Of a DNA stretch of 64,000 bases, positions 1 to 13,700 are shown one piece after another (position 1 is the first letter of the stretch; each line of letters opens with the position of its first letter). The position numbers were made by a program, and so were the translations under genes. The DNA lies in NCBI GenBank assembly GCA_963978895.1, contig OZ022244.1, positions 1,607,395 to 1,671,394 of the forward strand, given 5' to 3'. The notes below the pieces were generated by a model, which made no database searches, was not told the DNA's origin, and saw nothing but the letters and a program-made list of their open reading frames with translations. The stretch comes from Erpobdella octoculata (Eukaryota > Annelida > Clitellata > Hirudinida > Erpobdellidae).

Positions 1-70
1 AAAATTTACTGGGTGCGCCACTTTGCCAACGTGATTTTATTTTTTATCAGTTTGTTACTTTTATTTTTAC

Positions 71-503
71 ATACATACATACATGCATACATACATACAT
101 ACATACATACATACATACATACATACATACATACATACATACATACATACATACATACATACATACATACATACATACATACATACATACATACATACAT
201 ACATACATACATACATACATACATACATACATACATACATACATACATACATACATACATACATACATACATACATACATACATACATACATACATACAT
301 ACATACATACATACATACATACATACATACATACATACATACATACATACATACATACATACATACATACATACATACATACATACATACATACATACAT
401 ACATACATACATACATACATACATACATACATACATACATACATACATACATACATACATACATACATACATACATACATACATACATACATACATACAT
501 ACA

Positions 504-537
<34 letters not shown>

Positions 538-604
538 CATACATACATACATACATACATACATACATACATACATACATACATACATACATACATACAT
601 ACAT
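71..604. repeat. (ACAT)n tetranucleotide microsatellite, about 530 bp
   Basis: An almost pure run of ACAT units with a few variants (a gcat near 85 and 603, an atat near 532). It is open in several frames on both strands only because the tetranucleotide has no stop, giving HTYI or CMYV repeat peptides. No coding meaning is supported. Confidence 0.97.
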
Positions 605-924
605 GCACAGATACATTCATTGTTTTTGTTTGCAGAATCGTTTCCGCCAATTTTCCTTCGAAAACAATTTTCATTTTCATTTCTTTTGCCATTCAATTTT
701 CTTTGACCACACGCGCGCTCCATCGGCCAACAATAGAACTCATAGAGTGAACTAATAAAGTTTTTTTTCTTCTTCTCCATTCTCCTGTTCGCCTTTTCTT
801 TCGCTCATCCATTCACGAAGGTCCACTGTACTTGGTCTACTATGTCGGAGCAGATGGTGCCATTGTAAACACGGAGATAGGGGGAGAACAGAAAGTAAGA
901 AGCATACAGTGAAAGGAGAGAAAG

Positions 925-1075
925 TTGAGGACTGACAGGGATGGACAGACTTACAATGACGGAGAGACTGACTAACAGGAAAGGACTGACTGACAGTAAA
1001 AGACAGACTGACAGTGACGAAGAGTCTGACAGTAGAGGACACTCGAGTGACAGACAGAGTGTTATGAAAAGCAAT
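925..1075 (+). repeat. Degenerate GACTGACAG-type minisatellite
   Basis: Repeated, diverged motifs of the form gactgacag, gactgactaacag and agacagactgacag. The 605-924 stretch before it shows nothing recognisable. A short frame through it is rich in Arg, Ser and Thr but is explained by the repeat. Confidence 0.7.
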
Positions 1076-2548
1076 TCTGGCAGTGAAAGACCACGGAAGC
1101 AAACGAACAACCCGATATGCACAAACACACACAATCACACACACATAGCTACGCGGTTAAAAATAGAAAATAACTCATCCACGTGAGATATAAATAGATT
1201 CTATTACGTCATCATCTCTTACTCCGCCCACTCGAAATGCTGAAGCGCTTAACTCGATAAAAAAAGAACGCGCCTATTTTTAACGAGCCTCATTTGCAAT
1301 CAGCCAATAGCTGGGAAGGGCAAAGTTGTATTTGAGTGATCTTGCATTTGCTTTCATTAAGCCGAATTAAAAAATAATTACAGGACCTAAAAAATTAAGT
1401 TTTTTTTTGTTATTGCAATTTTCCTAAAATTAAACTAAAATTAAAATATGATTAAGAAATTTCTTAAAAATTTATTAGATTGCATTAACGTGAGGAAAGA
1501 GTCTATATTTCAAGTTTCAACTTGGCAGGGCAGGATGACGAAAAGTTTGTTGATTTTCAATTTTAAGATTTGTCCCCAATCATGCATGGCAAGCAAGCAT
1601 ACAAGCAAGACCGGCGGTGAGGTCAATATAGGGTGAGGGATTTAAAAATCTGAAACTCTATTTTTAATTAAATTTTATAATTAGATGGCGTGAAAATAAT
1701 TGTATAGCTGTGATTAATCATTCAAAAAGCGATATAAATTAGCAGATATATTAAGCTACAATTTTGAGTTAAAAATTCAATTGGCTGCCCTGCAAAGCAT
1801 CTTAAAAAATTAAATAACGCAAATTTAAACTGAAATTCCATGATACGGCATCAAAAGATATCATTTCCTAAACATTAACAGAGATGAAAAGAAAGTTTAT
1901 TGGGTTTCCATGGGGTAAGGGGGGCAGTGATGCTTTCCCAAGATTTTACCAGGGGGTTCGCGTTCGTAGTGAATGTTTTCTAACATTTTTTTAAATATTA
2001 TTATTCCCATTTAAATATTATTTGGCAGAGTAATACATTATCTGATGAACTTTAAACTATCAGATAAAAATACAATTTATCGTTCATATTTACTTTTATT
2101 TAGTTTAATAATTGGAAAAGACACAAAAATATTTACATGAACTAGAATTCTGAAATTTGATATATCCATACATATTATTATAAAGTAATTAAAACATTTA
2201 AAATATTTCAAATAGCTACTTGATTTTCACTATATTCCTTCGAGTTGTAATTTTTCACTCTGGTATCATAGGAAACTGCGTTCCAAGTGTTCAATGGGCG
2301 ACCAATTGAAAAAGAATAGGGAGAGAAGGCGGGAAGCAAATGCTCTCCAACTTTCGGGCGTCCATAATTTTCGAACCCCTGCGAACCACCAGGAAAGCAC
2401 TACTGGGTAAGGGTCACAAGCCCTATGTCACTCGTGGGCTTAATAATTAATCAACTTTGTTTGTAATCAAGATTGTGTACCTATGATTTGTTTAGTCGGT
2501 TGGTAGGGGAGACGGAGGTTTATCCTGTCATCCATGATTGAATCTAGA
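1076..2548. other. Non-coding stretch, no gene seen
   Basis: No long frame with protein-like composition on either strand. Between about 1180 and 1320 there is a cluster of promoter-like words: a CACGTG E-box, a TTACGTCATC CRE-like site, a CCGCCCA GC-box-like site and an AGCCAATAG CCAAT-like site. This could be a promoter for a neighbouring transcription unit, but such words also occur by chance and no start codon or first exon could be tied to it. Positions 1640-2548 hold AT-rich sequence with nothing identified. Confidence 0.4.
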
Positions 2549-2908
2549 TAGGGGGTTGACCATGAAGTATATCACGCTGTTTTTGACAATTTTGCCCCCC
2601 TCTCAAAATAAAAACAACTATTAAAAAATAAAATTGAATCTAAAACACTAATTTAACTTTATTATATTTATTAAATTTAAACTTAAAAGAATTATCACGA
2701 AAACGTCAACGAACACAAAAATATAGCTAATGATAACAGAGAAGAATTTAATAATAGTATGCAAATAATGATGTCCAAATTAAAATCAAAAACAAAAAAG
2801 TTTGTAACATCACACATGATCTGTACCCCCTCCCCTGTCACAAATTGTCACACATTCTTAAACCCTCTCCTCCCCATGGAGCGGGACGTACTTTATGGAC
2901 TGCCCCTA
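2549..2908. mobile_element. Short inverted-repeat element (MITE-like), diverged
   Basis: The left end reads taggggGttgaccatgaagta and the reverse complement of the right end reads taggggcagtccataaagta. Both continue into similar C/T-rich then acaatttgt-like sequence. This gives imperfect terminal inverted repeats of about 28 bp around a 360-bp interior without coding capacity. I could not fix a target-site duplication, so the superfamily is not assigned. Related fragments lie near 58352-58450 and 62432-62520. Confidence 0.55.
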
Positions 2909-4234
2909 GGGAGGTCCTAAGAAGTGTAGTCAAACGTTGAGCATAGAAGCAAACAATTTCAATGTCACTTTTTTCTGTAGAGCATAGGTGTAGAGTTTCT
3001 GTTTTCCCAGGAGTATGGGCTTAGGAGGTAAGCAAAGCCAACATACAAATTAACTTTTCTAGAAAAAGTCGGAGACTTGAGGGGTGAAATTTTTATATTT
3101 TCTCTAAACGCTATGCAAATTTTTCTCTAAAAAATGGTCGATGATTAGGGAAGAGGATATAGTTGTAGATTATTTTCATAAACGTCATTTTAAATGCAAA
3201 AGGTATGCTTTGCTTTTTCCTTGAGGACAAAATTTTGGCGGGTAAAGCTCAGCTCAGCTCCTATACGCTATGCGGAACAGTCGGACTAGAATGGGGCATA
3301 AGTTGTTAGAGCTTTTACTTACATTAGATACCGATGTCTGGCACAGGCACAGATATATTCAGAGACAAGTAACTAGTAACTAGATAGATGAAATACAGAA
3401 AGATTAGCTAGCAGTTAGCTTAGTGCCAAATCTTTTATTAAAATATACTTTGAATTAGAAACTATATTTTGTGACGAATTTTTTAAATTGAACTGACTTA
3501 ATTCTGTTATTTTAAATTTAAGTTAAACTTACTTAACACTTAAGTATGTTTGATGTCATCTTCAGTTTATCTTATAATAATTACAATAAAAGCCATGAGC
3601 AAGCTATGCATGTCATTCCATGAAAAATCTTTTAGTCACCTGATTAAAATTCAGAACTCGAACATGGGACGTCCTTTATGGCGTGGCGTAATGTCGTCAT
3701 TCTTTAGCGTGAAATGGTTATATCAAGCTTCAGTTCTAAAATCAGAAAACGTTTATTTGAAACTAAAAAAAATTCATTTTCAAAATGAGAAAAAAACTTG
3801 CGTAGTGTTGTAGTAATATCAAATGTTGATTCGACTGATATTTTAGTCAGTAGGTACATCTTTTGTCTTTTGAAAAAGGGTTAATATTTTAACATACAAA
3901 ATTAATCTTTCTTGAAACTTCTGGACCTCAGTTGTTAGAATTTTTTTGTTTTTCAAAATGTTCAATTAATTTTGTGTTTCTTCTTTTCAACTCGTCTATA
4001 TTATTTAGAGTAGGTACCACAGAGATTATGAAAATCTAACAGGTTTTTTTTCTTCTGGCGTGCTAAAGTATTTGATGACTACGTAGTTGCCATATTCTGT
4101 CCTGCAGTAAGAACAAGTTGAAGAATTAGGAATAGCTTCTGACCAATTATAAATGAACTTAGCACAAAAAACGTGATTGCAATTTTCCAAAAAACAGTAA
4201 TTAACTATTTTTTCATAGCATATTGGGCAATCAA
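2909..4234. other. Non-coding stretch, no gene seen
   Basis: AT-rich sequence. The only frames over 60 codons (for example 3550-3813) have no recognisable motif, signal sequence or neighbouring exon and are not called. Nothing else identified. Confidence 0.5.
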
Positions 4235-4780
4235 TATACCAGCGGGGTACCCGGCGTTGCTCGGGGTTTTTAGGTTTTTCTAATGCGTCTTTTTCGCCCC
4301 CATTTCCTTCCTGCTTGCTCTCCCGCTCCCGGTCATTTTCCGTTCCCTGAGAAGATCCACTTAAAAACCTCTATCGAAAATATTCTAACTTCAAAATTAT
4401 TCCAAGTCAAATTCAGGGAAACCACCACCACAAGCACAACCACCATGAAAGCTGTCAAATTTGTCATCCAATATAAAGTTATGCTGAAAGTTTAAGCTTC
4501 CTAGTTAGTCAAACAAGTAAAGGAAAAAACGAGTTTTTCAACACAAACTTTTATTTAAAATACACTCGATTTAGAAATACAAAAGATGTTTAAATTAAGT
4601 TTTTTTTTAATTGAATCATGTATTGTCATCCAATATAAAGCTATGTGAAAGTTTCAGTTTTCTAGCTACCTAGCTAGTCAAAAAGCTGGTTAAATTTTAT
4701 TTGCAAGATTTGCGAGACAGTCACACACACAAACAGAGATTGTAACCTAAATAAAAGTTTATAAAAACATAACAACATTA
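4235..4780 (+). mobile_element. Dispersed repeat R1, longest copy
   Basis: It begins around the word ggtacccggcgttgctcggg, continues through a pyrimidine-rich segment (cctgcttgctctcccgctcc) and ends near gattgtaacctaaataaaag. Its 3' part (about 4495-4780) matches, in reverse orientation, two segments in the EGF gene introns (56540-56850 and 61290-61600). Its 5' part matches fragments at 32580-32720 (same strand) and 47030-47130 (opposite strand). No coding capacity remains. It is probably a truncated retroelement or a SINE/MITE-like family; class not assigned. Confidence 0.65.
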
Positions 4781-5271
4781 ATGAATTGTAATTGTTGTTA
4801 CATTTGTAGCTATGCTCTTTCTATGTTGTTTATGTTGTGTTGTTTTTATTTCACGTGGTGAACGATTTTAGGACTTTTATAAAATTTATAAAAACCGTGT
4901 TTAAGTTTTCAGATATTATTAGTTAATTTGTTATTTTACAATTTTTTAAAGTTTATTCAAAATAAAATGGTAATCTTTTGTAACCGTTGATATCAATTAG
5001 AACACGAAAAGTCTTTTTTCCTCGTGTTGTTTTTTACCATTATGCCCGGTTTTTAGAAATTTTCAAAAATTAAAAAAATATTTTCTGGGTGGTAATGTTT
5101 GCCATACCAAGTTTCATACAGATCTTTTCATTCAATTCATTGGTTCTGAAGTAGTTATTAAAGGACAAACATTTAACCCATTTGTGCTTTTATATATTAA
5201 TTAAATTACATTGTAAATAAAAGACATTACAGTTTACATTGTAAATAAGAGACATTACATTTCATCACCAG
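4781..5271. other. Sequence before first recognised midasin exon
   Basis: AT-rich, no coding exon seen. Just before the exon there is a two-copy tandem duplication of about 28 bp (5205-5230 and 5233-5259, core acattgtaaataa). The exon is preceded by an acceptor-like tttcatcaccag. A CACGTG word lies near 4853. Confidence 0.5.
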
Positions 5272-7709
5272 ATGTCATCTCGTCCGTTCTCGCTTGTTCC
5301 TTCAGTTAAGGAGCACCTTAACACATTGTCATTGGACGACATTAAACCGATCCTGCTGGAGGGTATGACGGGATGCGGAAAGACCCGACTGGTGGAATAC
5401 TTGGCCGATAAGATGGGAAGAAAACTGGTGAAACTTCAGCTCGGTGATCAAACGGACAGCAAAGTAAACGATTTTTTAATTTTGCATCGAGTCATTAAAT
5501 TTTTGAATTGGATTTCGTTTGTTTTAATTGAATTAAAGATTTTTAAATTCAATGTTGTTTTGCATGTTGTGGTTTCAATTCGAGATCAGCAAATGTGTCA
5601 CCCAGGAAAACCAATATTTTATGAGCAAACCCAATATTTGGGATTCAATTTCTCTTGACCCACACAGCATTGACATTTTTTTACATTTATTTATGCAATT
5701 GCATCATGATTATGATGATGATTTTCACTTTAAATCCCAACTATTCTGAATCTGAATTCAACGAGTAATTATCCGTTTACTATTTACAGTCGATGTTAGG
5801 AAATTATTGCTGCTCTGAAGTCCCAGGACGTTTCTTCTGGCGAAACGGCGCCATCTTAGAAGCAATGATTGCAGGCGATTGGCTGCTCCTGGAAGACCTC
5901 GATCAATCGGCTGCCGACGTTCTATGCGCACTCGTACCTCTGCTCGAAAGCGGATCCCTTCTGGTTCCGGGACTGGGAAACAGCCGGGTCATTGCTAAAA
6001 GTGGATTCCGAATCTTTGCCACGTCAAGGTTATTAGTTTTCCTAAGAGTTAATTAAATTCATGAATATTTATTAATTAATTCATTTATTTATTCATTTAT
6101 TTATTTATTTATTTATTTATTATCCTAATTTAGATATTTAATTTTTTATAATAAAATATTTATCATCTCAATTTCAATATTTAAATTAAATAATTGTTAT
6201 TAAAAAAAATAGATTGATGGAAACTCCGTCCGGATACTGCCGGGTACAGACGAACGCGCAGTTCGGGATCGTCCTCAAGCACTTTGTTAGGATCGTCATC
6301 GAACCGATGAACAACGAAGAATTGATTTCAGTTGGGTTTTTCCGAAATTGTTTACACGACTAATGTATTTGCATAATTTAATCTCTGCAGTTTGATTTGC
6401 TGTCGATACAAGACTGGTTTTTTTGCACGCCAATCGAATGTTTCTAAACGAAATCTTTTTGAATAAAACTTTTAAAAATTATTTTGATTTAATATTTCAT
6501 TATATTATTAAATTAATTTTTAAGGCGATGAAACTTCAAAATTATTATAGATTTATAATTTAATAAAAAAAAACTAATAAATTAATTTTTAAGGCGATCA
6601 AAGAAGTCTACCCGTCCCTGGCGAGCAGTGCAAGCAAAATAGTCGAGATTTTCAAGCTGCTGCAGCAGAACAAGTTCATCGACCAGCTTCAAAGTGACAG
6701 CGGTGGTGGCGATTCTGTTTCGTTGTACGCCAGCAAAGTGAAACAGTTTACTATGAGGTAGTTCCACCCAGCAGTACCAGTTTTGTTATTTTTTTTTTAT
6801 AGTCGAAACCATTGGACTATTTCCAGTCCGATAGGATAACCGATTCGGGTAGAGTCAGACACGAATGTGAATGGTTCACAGTTCAACTCCCGCTCGCTCC
6901 CTAGTAGCCCATGTTGACGGAATAACAGCCAGTAAAATGAAACAGTTCATCTAAAGATGCCAAGAGCTCTAGAGGAGGCTCTCTATAAGCATTCACATTG
7001 ATTTATTCCTATTTGATGATTCATTTCTTTTTACTATTTTCTAGGGATCTGATGAAATGGTGTCACAGGCTGGCGAATAAGAACCTCACAAAAGAGGTCG
7101 CTTGTTTCGAAGCATTCGACGTTTTCGCCATGAGTCTCCCGGAAGATTTCGGTCGGATTTCCGCCTTCAAGAAAGTAGTCGAAACCATTGGGCATTCCCC
7201 GGTCTTTGTAAGTCGGGTGGTCGCGCTTTGGTTCATGACAAAAATATATTGATCAATAATCTACAGTGGTCTTGAAGTTCTTTTGAAGAACATACGCCAC
7301 TTTAATAAAACTCGGATTCATTATTATTATCAATTATATTGTTAAACAATGAATAATATTGATAAATAATCAATTATATTGATAAATAACAAATAATATT
7401 GATAAATAATCAATTATAAAATTTATAGATAACAAATAATATTGATAAATAACTAATAATATTGATAAATAATGAATAATATTGATAAATAACAAATAAT
7501 ATAGATAATTTATTTATTTATTTGCTGGCTGATTAAATGATTTGTTCGAGAAATTCATTTAAATAGAAGAATACTTTTAATGATTTTTTTCTGAAGGCTG
7601 AACAACGCTGCCTTCACAACCAGCCGGAAGTGAAAATAACGGACGGTCAGATGTGCGTCGGTCGGTTCACGATGACCGTTCTTGAGACGAATAACCTTTC
7701 GGTCGACAG
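5272..7709 (+). CDS. MDN1: Midasin exons 1-6: AAA1 module
   Basis: Exons 5272-5463, 5790-6028, 6213-6330, 6594-6757, 7045-7207, 7597-7709. Walker A is GMTGCGKT (window-protein residues 31-38). LQLGDQTDSK and YCCSEVPG follow across the first intron, Walker B is LLLEDLD, and the sensor-like FRIFATSR ends exon 2. The exon 5 sequence RDLMKWCHRLA matches the conserved 'RDLxxWC' helix that recurs after each midasin AAA ring. Exon 3 ends before a gttggg donor. Exon 4 has a nearby duplicated acceptor (see findings). Confidence 0.92.
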
Positions 7710-10700
7710 GTTGAATATTATTATATTTAATTAAACTATAGAATTATATTGAATTAAAATATAAATTAATATTGAATTAAAATATAAATTAATATTGAAT
7801 TAAAATATAAATTAATATTTAATTAAAATATAAATTAATATTGAATTAAAATATAAATTAATATTTAATTAAAATATAAATTAATATTTAATTAAAATAT
7901 AATATAATATATATGTTAATTAAGGTATTTACTGTAAATCTAAAATATTATAAATGAAAATAAATTACGTTTATATATTAATTAGAATTATATTTGGATT
8001 TTATCACTTGCAGGGCGTACGGTAAGGGCTTCGCCTTCACTCGTCAGTCCTCGTGCCTGCTCGAGGGATTGGCCGGTTGTGTGACCAATGAGGAGCCGGT
8101 ACTGCTCGTGGGGGAAACCGGAACAGGAAAGACGTCTGTGGTTCAGTTTTTAGCCGATAACATGAGTATGCAGGGATTGTTTTTACCTTGAAATTGTTAA
8201 TTTATTTATAATTAAGAATATGCTAATGTTCATGATTTGAAATAAATTAATATTCATGATTCACTTAGTGTTGTGTTGATATTTGTTGTTTTAAAAGCAT
8301 AGTATTAATCATTTATCAAATAAAATCTTTTACTTTTCAGGAGCCAATTTGCATGTCATCAATATGAACCAGCAAAGCGACAGTTCTGACTTGTTGGGTG
8401 GGTGAGTATCTAGCCGAATTATTAATTGTGCACGTGTTATTTGTTATTCTAATTTATCTGCAGTATAACAGCCAGCACTTGCTGCTATACCTTTAGGCTT
8501 CTGTTTCGAATAAATCATAATAATTTACGATGATTGAAATAATAAATTAATTTCCAGCTACCGGCCAGTGGATCTGAAAGTTGTTTTCCGCCCTTTCCTG
8601 TCTCAATACGAGCAGGTGTTTTCCAAGTCGTTTTCCAGGAGTAAAAACGTGCAGTTTTTCCATTTCGTTGAGGTTTGTGTAATTTTTTTTACGTTTCTGT
8701 AATATCGGGTTTTACAACATTAAAAATGAATTGATGATTTATTGGTTTATAATAATAATTTATTGCATCAATTCATTGTAATATCGGTCTTTACGTTATT
8801 AATTATTTAAAAATAATTTCTGGTTGAAATTCAATATCATGTAGTGCATAATTTGTATTTTATAGACTCAATTATTTAATAAAAATTAATATTAAAAATT
8901 AATAAAATACTTTTTGACCCCCAGGACCTTTTCAGGGCAAGAAAATGGTCCGACTTGTTCGCCATGTTGAGACACCCGTTAAAAAACACTTCAAAAAGAG
9001 TGAAAACCGACCCGGAACTTGTCGCCCAATGGCAGGCAATCGAACAGAGAATTGACCAATTAGAGGTCTTGGTGGAAGAAGTTAACAATGCCCCTGCTTT
9101 CTCATTTGTTGAGGTGAGAATATCACCTTATTAGTATTACTAATTTTATAATTTATAATATAAATATATATTTTCTATATTATAACAATATTTTTTTGTA
9201 TGAACAACTGACAAGTGCTGCAAAAATTTGCAGTGAAAATGCTAGAAAAAATATATAATTTGTTATTGATATATTCATTAATTATTGAGCAGTTCGAAAG
9301 AATTTTGAAAATATATCTCATGAGCTGATATGACATTTTATTTGTCTTATTTTTTATTTTTGCACGTTGCCTTGAAATCTTTTGATCTATGTCACTTTAA
9401 ATTTTTCGTATTAAATAAATCAAATAAATACTAACTTTTAATTATTCACTATTTAATGATGATGAATATTCATGAAGGGGGTGTTGATCGAGTCCATACG
9501 AAGAGGTGATTGGGTCCTGCTCGATGAAATAAACCTGGCGACGGCAGAAACTCTTGAATCGCTTAGCGGACTCATCGAATCCACGGAAGGTTCCGTCATC
9601 CTGTCCGATCGAGGGTGAGTTTGTTATAAATATAAGTGGATATCAGGGTGAGTTTGTTATAAATATAAGTGGATATCAGTGTGCATCCTGTAAGGTACTG
9701 TCCGGGCCACGGTTTTAGGGTTCTCAAACAGTCCGGACCGGACCTGAAGTCAAGCCGGGATTGGTAGAGATTTCTTTGGAAAAGTATTGGAATTTTAGGC
9801 TAGTACAAACGGGTCAAGCCGGCCCCCAAAATTAGATTGGCTGAGCCTGAAAATTCAGCCTATTACATGGGCCAGGTTGGGAAAAATTGACCCATGTAGT
9901 ACTCTAGTATAATGCTTATTATTGTACTATGCAGTAGGATCTTGTAAGCACGACTTCTCATTCGCCATCTAAAAAGTGGGAAAGTCGAATAAGCCGAGAG
10001 AATGAATATGAAAGAAATGTTAATAATGCTTCATAATTTGTAGTTCATATAAGCACAAAAGTCGTATACAAATGATACTGCTGTACTACTAATAAGCAAA
10101 TTACATTACAAGTTTTTTCTTATTACGGTAAACAGAGACTTGGAGCCAATCCCGAGGCACAAGAATTTTAGGTTGTTTGCCTGCATGAACCCTGCCGTTG
10201 ATGTTGGAAAAAAGGATCTTCCAATTGGATTCAGGAACAGGTCAGCTAATGAATATTCATATACCTAATTAAATATAAATAATTAAAATTGATTTGTCAA
10301 GGTCAAGATCTGATGAATATATTAAGCTTTTTAATAACGTTTTTATTCTACAGGTTTACAGAATTTTACGTCGACGAAGTTACCGACGTCCGTAATTTGT
10401 CGATTCTCGTAAACGACTACCTAAAAGGCGGCGTGACTGCGACCACGGTTTCTGGCATCGTAAAGTTTTATCAAGAGGTCAGAGAGAGGTCAAGGAATGA
10501 CCTTTGCGACGGAGTAGGAGGGAGACCGCACTTCAGGTGAAACTAGCATAAGTTATGATAATTATCGAATACGATATAATTTATGATAATTATCGAATAC
10601 GATATAATTTATGATAATTATCGAATACGATATAATTTATGATAATTATCGAACACGATATAATTTATGATAACTATCGAATACGGTATAAATTATTTTA

Positions 10701-13700
10701 GTTTAATTTATTGTAATATATAATATTATTATTTATAATTATAAACAATTACTACTTAACAGTAATGATACTCAGTCTTTCATATTAAGATAAGAGTTGT
10801 GCGTGTGTAAAGTAAACGTGTATTTAAAACGATTGAATTTTTTTTCTATTGCGGATTTGATTTTGACTTTTGATCTTTTCAGCATGAGAGCCCTCTGCAG
10901 GGCTTTAAGAGTCGCAAAGAAGTTGATATTCGGAGACCTGAAAACATCGCTATACGAAGTTGGTCTTTTTTCTATTTACTTTTTCGGTCTCGTCATAATT
11001 CCAGTTTATTCGTCGTATCGTTTTTTTATTATAATTACCTGACATTTCAATGATCTTGACACACGTTTCAGGCATTCAGCTTGAGTTTCTTGACGCAATT
11101 GGACAGGAAGTCCTATTTAATAGTTGCTGCCCTCATTGAAAAGTTCATCCCCAAGACGAAGTCGAACAAACGACCTTTGATCTCCGGTGACCTTTATGTT
11201 GAATGTCAAGGTGATATTTTTTTAAAATTTATTCCTTAGATTAATAATTTTAATTTATTCCTTAGATTAATAATTTTAATTTATTTCTTAGATTAATAAT
11301 TTTAATTTATTCCTTAGATTAATAATTTTAAATTTATTCTTTAAATTAATAATTTTAAATTTTTTTTCTTAGATTAATAATAAATTTATTTTTACTTATA
11401 TTCAGTCAAATATCTAAAAAAGAAACTGAACTTATTTATTTCTATCGTTTACTTAGATCAATAGCTACAACAATTAATTCATTTTTTTTAATTATATTCA
11501 CTTAAATATATATAGAAAAAAAAACTGAAATTCATCTGTACTTTTCCACAGGCTACGTCATAAAGAAAGGAGACAAGGAACCTGTGACAGACACGGACTA
11601 CATCCTGACTCCATCCGTCATCAGCAACCTAAAAGATCTGGCACGAGTCGTGGCGTCCGGGTTGGTCATCGAGTTCATTATTATTCGTTTGTTAAAGAAA
11701 AATAGATGACAGGTTGCCCCTATGTACATAAAATCAAATAAAAACTAAATTAAATTAAATTGAGTTAAGTAAAAGTTCATGATGAAATAAGGTAATGCAG
11801 AATGAAAACTTTAAATTTTAAAATTCAAAAAATTAATTCCAAGATCAAATGTTTCCACGTAGAATATTTATCGTAAACAGAACTTTGATTTTAACTTTAT
11901 CTGGCACTGAAGAATCTTTTCCCAAATTGTTTCAGACTGCCAGTACTGATCCAGGGCGAGACGTCCGTGGGCAAAACGAGTCTCATCTCCTACCTGGCCA
12001 GGCTGACGGGTAACAGGTGCTTCAGGATCAACAACCACGAGCACACGGACGTGCAGGAGTACATCGGCATGCACACCGCAGACAAAGACGGCCGACTGAT
12101 CTTCAAGGAGGGTTCGTACAATCGAATAATTTGCATATCATTAATTTATTCACGATCCTTGTTTTGATCCCGTTGTGAGGGTTGTGAATAAATTAGTGAT
12201 ATGCAAATTATTCGATTGTTTAAGCAATAATTTGATAATTTATGTATACTGTAATAATTTTTGCATATTATATAATAAATTATGCAAATTATATGATAAA
12301 TTATGCAAATTTATTCTGCAGGCATTCTGGTAGAGGCAATGAGAAAAGGTCATTGGATCATATTGGACGAGTTGAACTTGGCCCCAACTGATGTTCTTGA
12401 AGCCTTGAACAGGGTTATTAGAATTTGTCTAATGATGATAATAATAATAATAATAGTAATAATAATAATAATAATAATAAAACGTAACTAATTAATTAGA
12501 AACTTGAGTTAATGAATTGCAAGTTTTAGCCAGAGGCTCACACATTTGTTGTAAGATGGTTTTTTAATAGATAATATTCTAATTTATTAACATGTTTTCT
12601 GTCTTGCTGTTTTAAAAACTATGAAAATTGATTTCCTATCTAAATTTGAACTCAGCTGAAAGCTCATTAATTATTATAATTTATGCATTTAAATTCATCT
12701 AATTTTTTCCGATCAACAGCTATTGGACGACAATCGAGAACTTTTCATTCCCGAGACGCAAGAGACCGTGAAGGCGCACGAGAAGTTTCTGCTGTTTGCC
12801 ACTCAGAACCCACCTGGATTTTATGGCGGGAGAAAGGTGAGGTGGTGGTGGTGATGATACTTGGGATGGTGGTGATGATGATGATACTGGGGATGGTGGT
12901 GATGATGATACTGGGGATGGTGGTGATGATGATACTGGGGATGGTGGTGATGTTGCAATTGACCACATTGTCTTCGTACGTACCGCCGATTAATCACGCG
13001 TTGACATTTGACCAGGTCCTGTCGAGAGCGTTCAGGAACAGATTCGTGGAGCTGCACTTCGACGAGCTTCCGAGTGCCGAGCTGGAAGTGATCCTCCATA
13101 AAAGGGGAAGTCTTTCCAGGTCTCACAGTGAAAAACTCGTTGCCATCATGCTCGAGTTACAGGTGAGTTGTTTGTAATACAGGTGTTTGCGGTACAGGTG
13201 TTTGTAATACAGGTGTTTGCAGTACAGGTGTTTGTAATACAGGTGTTTGCAGTACAGGTGTTTGTAATACAGGTGTTTGAGGCTTATTTGGGAAATTTTT
13301 TTATTGTAGTGATTTTGATCAGGAAAAATTCTAATACTGCATAAAAATGTTAAATAATTTTCACTAATTCTAGATCTAAAAATATTGTTTTTTAATTTGA
13401 ATTTTATTTATTAAAACAAATATGAATCATAATTATTAATTTTTATTTAATATTTATTAATTTTAATTTAATTTTAACAATCCCTGACTCTTCAGATGAA
13501 GCGTCTCAACTCCGGCGTCTTCGTGGGCAAGCACGGCTTCATAACACTGAGAGAGCTGTTCAGATGGGCTGAGAGGTACAGGCTGCTCAGCCATGGCAGG
13601 GCACCAGACGAGCAAGACTGGGATCAGCTTCTTGCCGATATGGGTTTGTCGGCCATTTTGTTACCTAATTTGTTATTTTATATTTAAAAATTGGAATGCA

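Noticed and set aside
13..780. Long open frames on both strands through the (ACAT)n tract
   Set aside because: The tetranucleotide has no stop codon in these frames; the peptides are pure repeats.
1180..1330. Promoter with E-box, CRE-like, GC-box-like and CCAAT-like words
   Set aside because: No first exon or start could be linked to it; words may be chance. Mentioned only as context.
3550..3813. 87-codon frame upstream of midasin
   Set aside because: No similarity to the midasin N-terminus, no signal sequence, no splice context.
5272..5274. ATG as the true midasin start codon
   Set aside because: It follows an acceptor-like ag, lacks a good initiation context, and homology starts mid-protein; an internal exon is more likely, though not proven.
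12720..13126. Minus-strand Pro/Ser- and His-rich frames
   Set aside because: They are antisense to the GATG minisatellite and to midasin exons 19-20.
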